DNA of 41,696 nt from Candidatus Iainarchaeum sp. (GCA_028714235.1 JAQTMQ010000008.1:1-41696), one strand, 5' to 3'. Counted from the stretch's first letter, positions 14,643-23,152 are shown. Numbers and translations: made by a program. Notes: generated from the letters alone by a model not told the origin.

Positions 14643-15836
14643 TCAGCTCAGGACGTGCGCCTCGATGAGCCGCATCGCCTTCTGCGGCGAGCACGCGAGC
14701 TTGATGAAGCGCGTGTGCCCCCGCTGCCCCTTCCCCGAATCCGTGAGCGTGACGAGCCCGAGCATCTCCAGGTCGTTCAGGTATTCGCGGAACCAGCGCG
14801 CCCCCCGCGCCTCGGTCCGGCACCTTTTCGCGAGGGAGGCGTAGCGCTCGTACGCCTCGCCCGAAAGCAGGCCGTTCACGCGGCTGCCGCCGTTGTCGCT
14901 AAGGCTGGAGTATTTCCCGCCCTCGGACTGGAGGGATGCTATCGAGTACAGGACGATTTGCTGGTGCTTGGGAAGCGTGGAGATTGCCTCGACGGAAACG
15001 TCCTCGTCCACGAGGAGGCGCGCGCCTTCCACGTGCGAGTCCGCAATCGCGGTTTCGCCTTTCTCGTCCGCGAGCTCGCCCGCCTTCAGGAGCAGCTTCA
15101 GGGCGTACCTGGCGTCGCCGTTGTCCTGCGCCGCAATCGCGGCGGCGAGATTTATGGCCCCCTCGCCCACCGCGCCTTCCGCGAAGCCCATGCCGGCGCG
15201 CTGCCGCAATATCTCCCTCAGCTGGAAGGACGTGTACGGCGCGAAAACCATTTCGGTTCCCACGAGCGAGGAGCGGCTTCTCGGGTCGAGGCGGTCCTTG
15301 AAGGAAACCTTGTTGGAGATTCCAATCAGCGAAATCGCGCCCCTTTTCAGCTCGTCGTTGCTGCGCGTGAGCGTGTAGACCAGCTCGTCGAGGTCGCGCA
15401 CCACGTCTATCTCGTCCAGGACGCACACGAGGCCCTTGCCGTCGCTTGAGACGTATTCGAGCACTTTCTCGTAAAGGTAGGAAATCCCGTAGCCGGGCTT
15501 GTAGTCCGCGGGCACGAATTCCTTCACGATTTTTTCGAGTATGCTGTACCGCGAGCGGTAAACCTGGCAGTTCAGGTAAGCCATCTTCGACGGGGTGCCC
15601 GCGGCGGCGAACTTTTCCATCACGTACTTGACCGCGCTCGTCTTCCCGGTCCCGGTTTTCCCGTAAATGAGGACGTTCTTCGTCTTGTCGCCTTTCAGGG
15701 CCGGGGACACTGTCTGCATGATTTTGGAGATTTCGGCTTCGCGGTTGGGAAGCGTTTCGGGGATGTAATGGTGCGAAAGGACGTTCCGGTCCCTGAAAAT
15801 CGTGGGCCTGCTCAAGATGTCGTTAAATGAATCCAT
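14643..15836 (-). CDS. cdc6: Orc1/Cdc6 replication initiator
   Basis: A 397-residue AAA+ initiator that binds origin repeats and loads MCM. Walker A GKTGTGKT lies at 59-66, Walker B LVCVLDEIDVV at 136-146, sensor I near LIGISNKVSF, and sensor II and lid regions follow (QLREILRQRAGMGF; GDARYALKLLLKAGELA). A winged-helix DNA-binding domain fills the C-terminal 90 residues. Length and domain order match archaeal Orc1. It is the only initiator gene in the window and is divergent from sepF across 239 nt, the kind of place where archaeal origins are often found. Confidence 0.95.
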   Translation of the reverse strand: MDSFNDILSRPTIFRDRNVLSHHYIPETLPNREAEISKIMQTVSPALKGDKTKNVLIYGKTGTGKTSAVKYVMEKFAAAGTPSKMAYLNCQVYRSRYSILEKIVKEFVPADYKPGYGISYLYEKVLEYVSSDGKGLVCVLDEIDVVRDLDELVYTLTRSNDELKRGAISLIGISNKVSFKDRLDPRSRSSLVGTEMVFAPYTSFQLREILRQRAGMGFAEGAVGEGAINLAAAIAAQDNGDARYALKLLLKAGELADEKGETAIADSHVEGARLLVDEDVSVEAISTLPKHQQIVLYSIASLQSEGGKYSSLSDNGGSRVNGLLSGEAYERYASLAKRCRTEARGARWFREYLNDLEMLGLVTLTDSGKGQRGHTRFIKLACSPQKAMRLIEAHVLS

Positions 15837-16075
15837 CCCTACCCGACCACCGCTTGCGTCGCCTTGTGCCGCCTTTGGGGAGCGCCGCGACCTAAGAAAG
15901 CTGAGGAGTTAAGCCGGGTGGGTTTAATAACCATTTTGATAAAAGCATTAGGTTAGAAAACGCGGGGGTCGGGGTTCGCGAGCGCGCCGCAAGCCGGATG
16001 GAAAAAAGCTTAATAAACCCGTTGCAATAACATAATGCCGGAATAAGCGGTTTAGTTTGACTTTGAGGTGAAGAA
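15837..16075. promoter_or_regulatory. Divergent cdc6/sepF promoter region; candidate replication origin
   Basis: A 239-nt gene-free stretch with AT-rich patches set in GC-rich DNA. TTTAATAA at 15922-15929 and TTAATAAA at 16010-16017 are TATA-like and lie in an imperfect inverted arrangement (GGGTTTAATAA against TTAATAAACCC). GAGGTG at 16065-16070 is the sepF SD. I looked for ORB/mini-ORB-type repeats and saw none that I could support, so origin status rests on position beside cdc6 and base composition only. Confidence 0.35.
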
Positions 16076-16438
16076 ATGGGGATACTTCAAAACTTATCCA
16101 AGGCTCTTGGAATCGCCAAGGACATGGATGTCGAAGAATACATGGACACGGTCGAGCTCGAGAACGTGGACCTCCTCCACGAGCCAGCCGACTTTTACGT
16201 GAAGCCCGTCGCGCTCGAAAGCGAGTCCGACATCAAGGTCATCATGGACGAGCTCAAGCAGAAAAACATAATCCTCCTCAACATAACGCCGATGATGCGC
16301 AACCAGAACAAGCTCAAGCAGCTAATCGGCGAGTTGAAGCTTTACGTCACGAAGCTGAACGGCGACGTGGCGAGGATTGACAACGAAAAGCTCCTCCTCA
16401 CCCCGGCGAAAGTGAAGATCGTCAAGAAGAGGGCTTGA
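16076..16438 (+). CDS. sepF: Archaeal SepF, FtsZ membrane anchor
   Basis: A 120-residue archaeal SepF. An N-terminal amphipathic helix (MGILQNLSKALG) that would insert in the membrane is followed by an acidic linker and the SepF core (YVKPVALESESDIKVIMDELKQKNIILLNITPM), ending in KLLLTPAKVKIVKKR. In archaea SepF dimers tether FtsZ to the membrane at the division site. The ATG at 16076 has GAGGTG 5 nt upstream. FtsZ itself is not in the window. The last 17 nt overlap the 3' end of the convergent trmJ. Confidence 0.92.
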   Translation: MGILQNLSKALGIAKDMDVEEYMDTVELENVDLLHEPADFYVKPVALESESDIKVIMDELKQKNIILLNITPMMRNQNKLKQLIGELKLYVTKLNGDVARIDNEKLLLTPAKVKIVKKRA

Positions 16439-17201
16439 GTCCCCCCTCATCCCCGGTTCTCCCTTCTTGCGCCCCATCCCGGCTCCGCTCCACCCTCCCC
16501 AGCTTTTTTCCGGCCTTAGCGAGCACGCCGATTACGGCGCGCGCCTCCATGTCGGTCACGAGGGCGCGGCCCACGAGCCTCTTGAACGCGAGCTTCGCCT
16601 TCCCCTTGTCCCTCAATTCCGCCCCGAGGCCGTCAACGATTTCGCCGAAAAGCCACAGCAGCAGCCCGAGCTCCTCTTTTGACGCGACCCTCCCGGACAG
16701 CGCCTCCCCGGACGGCCCGGACTCGGAGAGGGCGAGCTCGTAAAGCAGAATCGCGAGGGCGTGCGTTATGTTCAGGATGGGGTACTCCGCGCTCGCCGGG
16801 ATGGTCACCACGAAATCGCATTTCTTCAGCTCTTCCGCGGACAGTCCCGTCCCCTCTCTGCCGACAAGCACCGCGAACCTTCCCTTCGCGCCCCTCGCGC
16901 GCCCGGCGAAGCTGCGGATTGAAATCGGGGCCCTCAGCGTGGACCTGCCCCTGACGAGGACGCCGCTCGTCCCCACGATGAAATCGCAGCCTTCCGCCGC
17001 CTCCTCAATCGACGCGAACCGCTTCGCGGAGAGGAGGAGCTCCCGCCCGTGCTTCGAGTACTTGACCGCCTCGCTGCCCGCTTTCGCCTTCGGGTTCACC
17101 AAAACCATTTCCTTCTGCCCGAAGTTCGAGAGTATGCGCGCCGCGTAGCCCAAATTCACGTCGTACTCCGTTTCCACGAAAATTATCCTGAATTCCGCCA
17201 A
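16422..17201 (-). CDS. trmJ: SPOUT tRNA/rRNA methyltransferase, TrmJ type
   Basis: A 259-residue SpoU/TrmJ-family 2'-O-ribose methyltransferase. FVETEYDVNLGYAARIL (motif 1), FAVLVGREGTGLSAEEL (motif 2) and VTIPASAEYPILNITHALAILLYEL (motif 3) form the trefoil-knot SAM site. Archaeal TrmJ modifies C32 in the tRNA anticodon loop. The C-terminal 90 residues are helical. Start TTG 17199-17201 is preferred: it comes just after the upstream gene's stop, has GTGAT in front and gives MAEFRIIFVE, the usual N-terminus; a GTG at 17216 would overlap the upstream gene. The 3' end overlaps sepF by 17 nt. Confidence 0.88.
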   Translation of the reverse strand: MAEFRIIFVETEYDVNLGYAARILSNFGQKEMVLVNPKAKAGSEAVKYSKHGRELLLSAKRFASIEEAAEGCDFIVGTSGVLVRGRSTLRAPISIRSFAGRARGAKGRFAVLVGREGTGLSAEELKKCDFVVTIPASAEYPILNITHALAILLYELALSESGPSGEALSGRVASKEELGLLLWLFGEIVDGLGAELRDKGKAKLAFKRLVGRALVTDMEARAVIGVLAKAGKKLGRVERSRDGAQEGRTGDEGGLKPSS

Positions 17202-17206
17202 GCGAA

Positions 17207-17833
17207 TCACTTCCACGCCAGCAGCACGGACAGGCGCTCGTTCCCCGCGCGCTTCCTCGCGACCGTCCTGAACCTGAATCCCGACTCCTTGAGCCTCTTC
17301 TTCGTCTCCCGCGTCCCGGAAAGCTGGCAGTCGAGGTAAAGCAGGATTCCGCCCTCCTTCAGGCGCGCGCCGAACCGCCCCAAGAACGGGTCAATCACCC
17401 TCCTGCCGTCCCGCCCCCCGTCCCACGCCGAGTTGATTGCGCCCTTGACCCTCTCGCCGGGCTTCGTCGGAAGGTAAGGCGGGTTGAAGATTATCACGTC
17501 AAACTTTTCCGCTTCCGGAATCGCGTCAAACAGGTCGCTTTCAACGAACCTGCATACGCATCTTTCGGTTGCGCCGTTCATTTCCGCGTTTTTCCTCGCG
17601 CATTCCACGGCTTCCGGGCTGATGTCGGCGAAAAGAACGCTTTTCGCCTTGCCCGCTGCCGCGATGCCCTGGATTCCGCAGCCCGTCCCCATGTCGAGCA
17701 CGTCGCCCCTTGAGCGGCTGGCGACGGCTTGCGCGAGGAGGAAGGAATCGTCGCAGGGAAGGTAGGTCTCGCGGCTACAGCTAAGCTTTTTTCCGCGAAA
17801 CGAAATCCTTGATGAGCTCTTCCGCTTCCGCAT
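17207..17833 (-). CDS. HemK2/PrmC-type protein-glutamine methyltransferase
   Basis: A 208-residue class I SAM methyltransferase of the HemK2/Mtq2 group, which methylates the GGQ glutamine of release factor aRF1. ETYLPCDDSFLLAQAV corresponds to the family's YxPxEDSFLL, SAM motif I is VLDMGTGCGIQG, and the catalytic NPPY is in IIFNPPYLPT. The ATG at 17831-17833 overlaps the upstream sua5 by 53 nt; no ATG/GTG/TTG closer to the core keeps the N-terminal RISFRGKKL strand, so I kept the long start. It belongs to the leftward run PINA-sua5-hemK2-trmJ, a translation-linked set apart from PINA. Confidence 0.87.
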   Translation of the reverse strand: MRKRKSSSRISFRGKKLSCSRETYLPCDDSFLLAQAVASRSRGDVLDMGTGCGIQGIAAAGKAKSVLFADISPEAVECARKNAEMNGATERCVCRFVESDLFDAIPEAEKFDVIIFNPPYLPTKPGERVKGAINSAWDGGRDGRRVIDPFLGRFGARLKEGGILLYLDCQLSGTRETKKRLKESGFRFRTVARKRAGNERLSVLLAWK

Positions 17834-18431
17834 GCCGTGCGCCCCTCCGGATTATCACGGGCTTTCCGCCCGTCAAGTCTATCACCGTTGACGCTTCCGC
17901 GCAGCGCGTCACCCCGGAGTCCACCGCGACCCCGGCCGCCTTGATGATGCTTGGCGGAACGTCGGCGAGCCTTTTCGGCGGCTTCCCTCCGCTCACGTTC
18001 GCGCTCGTGGCGGTCAAGGGAAAGCCGAGCGACCTGACGAGGTTCGTCGTGAAGACAAAGTGCGGGAATCTTACCCCGAGCTTGCCGTCATGGGCGATTC
18101 TTTTCGGGAAAGCGCGCTTGGGCTTGAGCAGTACCGTGAAAGGGCCGGGGAAAAGGCATTGGAGCAGCATCGCCTCGTCTCTCCCGACTTCGGCGAGCCC
18201 GCAAAGCATTTCGAGGCCTGAAACAATTATCGCGACCGGGCGCGAGTCCCGCTTTTTCGCCTCGAAGACTTTTTCCACCGCCTTCTCGTCCATGGCGTTT
18301 CCGCAGAGGCCGTAAAGCGTGTCCGTGGGCAGGACCGCGAGGCCGCCTTCGGAGAGCGTTTTGTGCGCGCCCGCGAATGCCTCGTCGTATCCGCGCCAGG
18401 TGTCAAGCGAGAGCTTTTTTTTCGCTTTCAC
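17781..18431 (-). CDS. sua5: L-threonylcarbamoyladenylate synthase (Sua5/YrdC)
   Basis: A 216-residue YrdC-domain enzyme making threonylcarbamoyl-AMP from Thr, bicarbonate and ATP, the first step of t6A synthesis. GGLAVLPTDTLYGLCGNA, the KKRDSRP loop, CLFPGPFTVLLK, LGVRFP and LTATSANVSGG are the family signatures. The length is that of a bare YrdC domain with a short tail, without the Sua5 C-terminal domain. Start GTG 18429-18431 overlaps the PINA stop (GTGA) and has GAGGGAGAGGGA in front. Bud32 and Cgi121, which act in the next step, lie elsewhere in the window. Confidence 0.93.
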   Translation of the reverse strand: MKAKKKLSLDTWRGYDEAFAGAHKTLSEGGLAVLPTDTLYGLCGNAMDEKAVEKVFEAKKRDSRPVAIIVSGLEMLCGLAEVGRDEAMLLQCLFPGPFTVLLKPKRAFPKRIAHDGKLGVRFPHFVFTTNLVRSLGFPLTATSANVSGGKPPKRLADVPPSIIKAAGVAVDSGVTRCAEASTVIDLTGGKPVIIRRGARHAEAEELIKDFVSRKKA

Positions 18432-20005
18432 TCCCTCTCCCTCACGTCGAAAGCGAAGCCCGTCTTCCGCTCAAGCGCCGCAATCGCCTTGCCGCGCCTG
18501 CCAATGGCCTTAGGGATGTCGCGCGGCGACAGGAACAGGATTGCGCGGTTCCCGTCCAGAATCTCTATCTCGAAGTCCGCGCGGATTGCGCGCGCGACCA
18601 TCGCCCGCAGCCGCGCCTCGTCAATCCTGGTTTCCATGCGCCTTCCCGTGGAAACCGGGAGTATGACCGTTTCCTCGCCGAACTTGTAAATCTCGTACTC
18701 CACGCCGCCCGACTCGAAGTCCTTGACCTCTATCACCGGGCGCGCGAGGTCCTGCTCGCGCATCCCGAACGGCACCTTCACGCGGAACTCGAGCTGGTGG
18801 ACCTTCTGCACCTCGCCGTCCTTGATGAATATGATGGTGTCAACGATTTGCGGTATTACCCCCAAGTCCACCCTTCCCACGAAGCGGTGGACGGCGTCAA
18901 TCGGGCGGTTCGCGTGCACGACGCCCACCATGCCTATCCCGGCAAGCCGCATGTCCGAATAAACGCGGAAGTCGGACGTCTTCCTCATCTCGTCGTAAAT
19001 CGTGTAGTCCGGGCGCACGAGGAGCAGGATGTCGCTCGTTCCCTCGAACGACCCCTCAAGCGGCGCGTACTGCGTGATTTCGTCAACCACTTGCAGGTCG
19101 CGCGGCGACTCCATCGTCTTCACGATTTTTTTCATTGAAAGGTAGAACTCGGCGAGCGCGGCCGTGAAAGTAGACTTGCCGGCCCCCGGGGGCCCGCACA
19201 CGATTACGCCTTCCGCCCTCCGCGAGAGGCGCTCCTTCAGCCGCTTGGAGAGCGGGTAGTCGTCAAGCGTGACCTTCAGGATGGGGTGGACGACCGTGAT
19301 TTCGAGGCCGTCGCTGAAAGGCGGCCTCGCGATTGCGCACCTGAACTCGCGGAGCTGGACGACGGTCGCCCCCTTCCTCTCGATTTCGATGAACGCGTCG
19401 GCGCCCGCGCCCCTTTTCGCGGCCTCAATTATCTCCTTGGCCATCTCCTGCAGCTCTTCCGCCGTTAGCTTCGCCCGGCCTATGGCGCGCAGCTCGATTT
19501 TTCCGGGCGCGCCGACCTTCGCCTGCGGCACGCAGCCCTCCTTGAGGTGGATCGAGAGGGTTTGGGGGGTGAAATACGACTTGAACCCGAGCGCGAGGTC
19601 GCTCACTTTCGGCTCGAAATACCTCGTCTCTATCCCTTCGGCGGAAGCCACCTGGCTTTGCACCTTGTCCGACGTGAGCAGCGTGCCGGAATGCTCTTTC
19701 GCGACCGCCCGAATCAGCGCGTCAATCTCGCCCGTGCGCTTCGCCATGCGCGCCTGCGCCGGCTCCGGGCGCGGCCCCGCGTACTCAAGCGAGATTCTGC
19801 CTTCCTTCGCGAGCCCGACCAGCGCCGTTATCTCGGAGAGGCCCGCGCCCCCGGTTTCCCTTCCCACGTTCGCCTGGTGCTCGAGCTCCGCGATGACCGC
19901 GTTCGGAAGGATTATTTTCGCGCCCTCAAGCTCTCCGCTCGCAATCAGGTGCGTAACGCGCCCGTCAATTATGACGCTCGTGTCAGGGACGAAGACCTTG
20001 TCCAT
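18428..20005 (-). CDS. pina: PIN-domain ATPase with KH domain (PINA type)
   Basis: A 525-residue three-domain protein: an N-terminal PIN domain (VFVPDTSVIIDGR, D8; later TLLTSDK), a central PilT/VirB11-like hexameric ATPase (Walker A GPPGAGKS at 271-278; TMESPRDLQVVDE; Walker B-like DILLLVRPDYTIYDEMRK; VVHANRPIDAVHRF) and a C-terminal KH-like domain (PRDIPKAIGRRGKAIAALER). Crenarchaeal PINA is a Holliday-junction branch-migration ATPase; that function is inferred here. The ATG at 20003-20005 is chosen because the PIN strand begins there; an upstream in-frame start at 20056 lies over the promoter. TTATTAAAG at 20042-20050 is a suitable TATA box. Confidence 0.92.
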   Translation of the reverse strand: MDKVFVPDTSVIIDGRVTHLIASGELEGAKIILPNAVIAELEHQANVGRETGGAGLSEITALVGLAKEGRISLEYAGPRPEPAQARMAKRTGEIDALIRAVAKEHSGTLLTSDKVQSQVASAEGIETRYFEPKVSDLALGFKSYFTPQTLSIHLKEGCVPQAKVGAPGKIELRAIGRAKLTAEELQEMAKEIIEAAKRGAGADAFIEIERKGATVVQLREFRCAIARPPFSDGLEITVVHPILKVTLDDYPLSKRLKERLSRRAEGVIVCGPPGAGKSTFTAALAEFYLSMKKIVKTMESPRDLQVVDEITQYAPLEGSFEGTSDILLLVRPDYTIYDEMRKTSDFRVYSDMRLAGIGMVGVVHANRPIDAVHRFVGRVDLGVIPQIVDTIIFIKDGEVQKVHQLEFRVKVPFGMREQDLARPVIEVKDFESGGVEYEIYKFGEETVILPVSTGRRMETRIDEARLRAMVARAIRADFEIEILDGNRAILFLSPRDIPKAIGRRGKAIAALERKTGFAFDVRERE

Positions 20006-20040
20006 CGAAAAAAGCCTGCCGCTAAGGATACTCAGAAGCG

Positions 20041-20050
20041 CTTTAATAAG
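20041..20050 (-). promoter_or_regulatory. TATA box of PINA gene
   Basis: CTTATTAAAG on the minus strand, 36-45 nt before the ATG at 20005, with no SD. Expected initiation falls about 10-15 nt before the start codon. Confidence 0.5.
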
Positions 20051-20118
20051 TTGCACTCAACGCAGGTTTTGCACCGAAAGGCCGTTTTGCACTTAAACGC
20101 CCGAACACGGACCTAAAG

Positions 20119-20448
20119 TCAGCCTATTACCCCGATTTGGATGAGCGTTAGAACGATTTGTAGCACGACTAATGCGGCCATCACACCTGTAAGCATATTG
20201 GCTGCTTTAGTTTGATTTTCCATACTCTCCTGCAAACGTGCAATTTTACCTAAAAATTCATTGGATTTTGTGGAATTTTCGTTGAATGCCTTCATTTCAG
20301 AATTCAAGTTTGAAAATGCTACTCGCAACTCATTCAAGGTGGCACTAAACGCCTCTATTTTCTTTATGTTTTGTTGTCCTTGGAATAGTTTTATCCAACT
20401 CCGCAACTCACGACTAAAGCGCAAATCCTCCGAACCCGAAAACGTCAT
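20119..20448 (-). CDS. Small coiled-coil, tail-anchored membrane protein
   Basis: A 109-residue protein that I do not recognise. Residues 1-75 are helical with heptad character (IEAFSATLNELRVAFSNLN, then EFLGKIARLQESMENQ), and the last 25 residues form one hydrophobic helix ending at the C-terminus (ANMLTGVMAALVVLQIVLT...), so it should be tail-anchored with the coiled coil in the cytoplasm. The ATG at 20446-20448 is chosen because GAGGTGG lies 6 nt upstream; the track's earlier start lies in the SD. The gene is clearly more AT-rich than its neighbours with Asn/Ser-rich codon use, suggesting recent acquisition. Confidence 0.65.
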   Translation of the reverse strand: MTFSGSEDLRFSRELRSWIKLFQGQQNIKKIEAFSATLNELRVAFSNLNSEMKAFNENSTKSNEFLGKIARLQESMENQTKAANMLTGVMAALVVLQIVLTLIQIGVIG

Positions 20449-20547
20449 GTCCAACCACCTCAAAATAATTTTCTGCTCAGAAAGCCTTAAATCTGCTCAA
20501 AAAGTCGGCTCTTCGGCGGGCTTCTTTAGCAAAGCCGGCTGCCCTGC

Positions 20548-20560
20548 AACCTTTTTAAAT
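20548..20560 (+). promoter_or_regulatory. TATA box of the pyrophosphatase gene
   Basis: CCTTTTTAAATGC, about 65 nt before the GTG start at 20621. The leader carries the AGGTGG SD at 20610-20615. Confidence 0.45.
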
Positions 20561-20620
20561 GCGATGCGCGCAAAAAGGAGAGTCCGTTTTTAGTGGATTT
20601 CACAGGCAAAGGTGGTCGAA

Positions 20621-22708
20621 GTGTTGGAAGGCGGAATGCTTTACCTTGGGCTGACCATAGGCGTCAGCCTCGTTTCGCTTGTCGTCGCGGCTTATTTCGC
20701 GCGCCAGGTGATAAAGTCGGACAAGGGCACGCCCGGGATGCAGGAAATCGCGGCGGCAATCAAGGAGGGCGCCGAGGCGTTCATCAGGAGGCAGTACTCG
20801 ACCATCGCGGTGCTCGCGGTCGTTCTCGCGCTCATAATTTTCGGGGTTTACGCTTACGTCGGGAGGTTTGATGCCGCGTGGCACACGGCGGCAGCGTTCC
20901 TCGCGGGCGCATTCTGCAGCGCGCTCGCGGGCATAATCGGCATGTGGATTTCGGTGCGCTCCAACCTCCGCTCCGCGGCTGCGGCATCCAAGAGCGCGGG
21001 AAGGGCGCTCTTCATCGCGCTCAGGGGCGGGGCGGTTTCGGGCTTGACCATCGTCGCGCTCTCGCTTCTCGGCGTTTCCCTCACCTACCTCGCTTTCGGG
21101 GCCGATCCCCAGGAAACCCCGCTCTTGATTGTGGGCTTCGGCTTCGGCGCGTCGTTCATCGCGCTGTTCGCGCAGCTCGGCGGAGGAATCTACACGAAGG
21201 CGGCCGACGTGGGCGCTGACCTCGTCGGGAAAGTGGAGGCCGGTATTCCGGAGGACGACCCGAGGAACCCCGCGGTGATTGCGGACCTCGTGGGCGACAA
21301 CGTGGGCGACTGCGCGGGAAGGGGCGCGGACCTCTTCGAGTCCACGGCGGCGGAAAACATCGGCGCCATGATTATCGGGGTCGCGCTTTACCCCGTCTTC
21401 GGGGTGAGCGGAGTATTGTTCCCGCTTGTGGCAAGGGCGTTCGGCCTCATCGCGACCATAATCGGAATCCTTTCCGTGCGGGAGCGGGACGGGGACGGGA
21501 AGGACCCGATGGCACCGCTCAACAAGGGGTATTACGTCACCGCGGTCCTCGCGACCATATTCTTCTATTTCGCGGTCATGTGGGGCCTGCAGCCGGTTGG
21601 CGGCGCCGCGGTGGACAAGATTTGGTTCTTCTATTCCGGCGTGATAGGGATAGTGCTCTCAATAGTGTTCATCCACATAACGCTTTATTACACGGGCTAC
21701 GGGCACAGGCCTGTTGAGGACATCGCGCGCGCGTCGCAGACCGGGCCGGCGACCAACATAATCACCGGGCTTTCGGTCGCTTTCGAGAACTGCGCGCTCC
21801 CGGCGATTGCAATCAGCGCGGCATTGATTCTCGCCTACGCGTGCGGCCAGAACAGCGGTGTCGCGAACGGCGGGCTTTACGGGACCGCGATTGCGACCAT
21901 GGGAATGCTCGCCACGTGCGCGTACATCCTCGCGATGGACACGTTCGGCCCGATTGTGGACAACGCGGGCGGAATCGTGGAAATGAGCCGCGCGGGCAAG
22001 GAAACCGAGCACAGGATGGCGAGGCTTGACGCCGCGGGGAACACGACGAAGGCGCTCACGAAGGGCTACGCGGTGGGGAGCGCCGCCCTGTCCGCGTTCC
22101 TGCTTTTCAGCGCGTACATGCAGGAGATATCCAACCTCACGGGCAAGGCGTTCACGGTCGTCAACCTCGCGGACGTGACCGTGTTCTCTGGCGCACTTCT
22201 GGGCGCGATGCTCGTCTTCCTGTTCTCCGCGCTCGCGATTCGCGCGGTGAGCGAGACCGCGCAGTACATCATCGTGGAAGTGCGCAGGCAGTTCAAGAAC
22301 AAGGGCATCCTGAGCGGAAAGGTGAAGCCGGACTACGCGCGCTGCGTTGACATTACGACGCAGGGCGCGCTCCGCAACATGGTGCTTCCCGGCCTGCTTG
22401 CGGTCGCTTTCCCGGTTGCCGTCGGCCTCCTGCTCAAGTACGAGGCGATGGCCGCCTTCCTCATGGTGGCGACGATTGCAGGCGTGCTCCTCGCGCTCGT
22501 GCTGAACAACGGCGGCGGCGCGTGGGACAACGCGAAGAAGTACATAGAGGAAGGGCATTACGGAGGGAAGGGAAGCGAGGCGCACAAGGCGGCGGTTGTC
22601 GGCGACACGGTCGGCGACCCGTTCAAGGACACGGCCGGCCCGTCGCTGCACGTGCTCATAAAGCTGCTCGGGACGCTGACGCTCGTGCTCGCATCGCTGT
22701 TCATCTGA
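20621..22708 (+). CDS. hppA: Membrane-bound proton-translocating pyrophosphatase, K+-independent type
   Basis: A 695-residue integral membrane ion pump with about 16 hydrophobic helices that couples PPi hydrolysis to H+ export. The substrate motif is intact (DVGADLVGKVEAGIPEDDPRN, then DLVGDNVGDCAGRGADLFES), as is the C-terminal DTVGDPFKDTAGPSLH. The K+-dependence motif reads GNTTKA with Lys at residue 477 (codon 22049-22051), where K+-dependent and Na+-pumping enzymes have Ala; established family rules therefore predict a K+-independent H+ pump. The start is GTG 20621 because AGGTGG ends 5 nt before it; GTG 20612 lies in the SD and ATG 20636 is an alternative. Confidence 0.95.
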   Translation: MLEGGMLYLGLTIGVSLVSLVVAAYFARQVIKSDKGTPGMQEIAAAIKEGAEAFIRRQYSTIAVLAVVLALIIFGVYAYVGRFDAAWHTAAAFLAGAFCSALAGIIGMWISVRSNLRSAAAASKSAGRALFIALRGGAVSGLTIVALSLLGVSLTYLAFGADPQETPLLIVGFGFGASFIALFAQLGGGIYTKAADVGADLVGKVEAGIPEDDPRNPAVIADLVGDNVGDCAGRGADLFESTAAENIGAMIIGVALYPVFGVSGVLFPLVARAFGLIATIIGILSVRERDGDGKDPMAPLNKGYYVTAVLATIFFYFAVMWGLQPVGGAAVDKIWFFYSGVIGIVLSIVFIHITLYYTGYGHRPVEDIARASQTGPATNIITGLSVAFENCALPAIAISAALILAYACGQNSGVANGGLYGTAIATMGMLATCAYILAMDTFGPIVDNAGGIVEMSRAGKETEHRMARLDAAGNTTKALTKGYAVGSAALSAFLLFSAYMQEISNLTGKAFTVVNLADVTVFSGALLGAMLVFLFSALAIRAVSETAQYIIVEVRRQFKNKGILSGKVKPDYARCVDITTQGALRNMVLPGLLAVAFPVAVGLLLKYEAMAAFLMVATIAGVLLALVLNNGGGAWDNAKKYIEEGHYGGKGSEAHKAAVVGDTVGDPFKDTAGPSLHVLIKLLGTLTLVLASLFI

Positions 22709-22712
22709 GCCC

Positions 22713-22746
22713 GCCGGAAAAACGCCTCCAGACGCGGTCCGGCTTT
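22713..22746 (+). terminator. Possible hairpin terminator between hppA and rps8e
   Basis: GCCGGA (22713-22718) can pair with TCCGGC (22738-22743), followed by TTT, in the gap between the convergent ends. The stem is short and the T run small. Confidence 0.25.
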
Positions 22747-22762
22747 GATAGAACCAGAGGCC

Positions 22763-23152
22763 TTACTCGCCGACGAGCACGGCGTTCACGAGGCCGCTCT
22801 GCCCGGGCCTGCTCGTGACGCGCGCGTTCCCGATTTCGGTTTCAATCAGGCTGCCCTTGGTTATGACGTTCATCCTCGCGTAGTGCCTGTTGTCCGGGGA
22901 CTCGAGCACGCGCTTGATTGCCGCCTTCCTGAAGCCGTTTTTCGTCAGCACGTTGGCGAACGCCGCCTTCTTCAGCTTCCCTTTCATTCCGCCGCCAAGC
23001 GTCCTCTCCTTCTTGAGCACGGACTGCTTGTCAACCTTGGTCGCGGCGAACGCGCCGCCTATCTCGGCGAGCCTTTTCCCGCGCGCCGCGCGCCTCTTTC
23101 CGCCGGTGCCGCCCCTCTTGGTGCGGCCCCTTCCGTGAAACTCTTCAACCAT
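22763..23152 (-). CDS. rps8e: Ribosomal protein S8e (eS8)
   Basis: A 129-residue archaeal eS8 of the small subunit. The N-terminal GRTKRGGTGGKRR and the C-terminal block NRHYARMNVITKGSLIETEIGNARVTSRPGQ... are family signatures (the conserved RxNxITKGxxIxTExGxAxVTSRPGQ). The ATG at 23150-23152 has GGTGG 5 nt upstream. It is divergent from cgi121 across 96 nt. Confidence 0.93.
   Translation of the reverse strand: MVEEFHGRGRTKRGGTGGKRRAARGKRLAEIGGAFAATKVDKQSVLKKERTLGGGMKGKLKKAAFANVLTKNGFRKAAIKRVLESPDNRHYARMNVITKGSLIETEIGNARVTSRPGQSGLVNAVLVGE

Noticed and set aside
15837-16075. ORB/mini-ORB origin repeats
   Set aside because: No pair of sequences in the region matched the known archaeal ORB pattern closely enough to call.
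20066-20098. Repeated TTTTGCA motifs near the PINA promoter and before rps8e
   Set aside because: Short, AT-rich and not regularly spaced; likely chance within promoter DNA.
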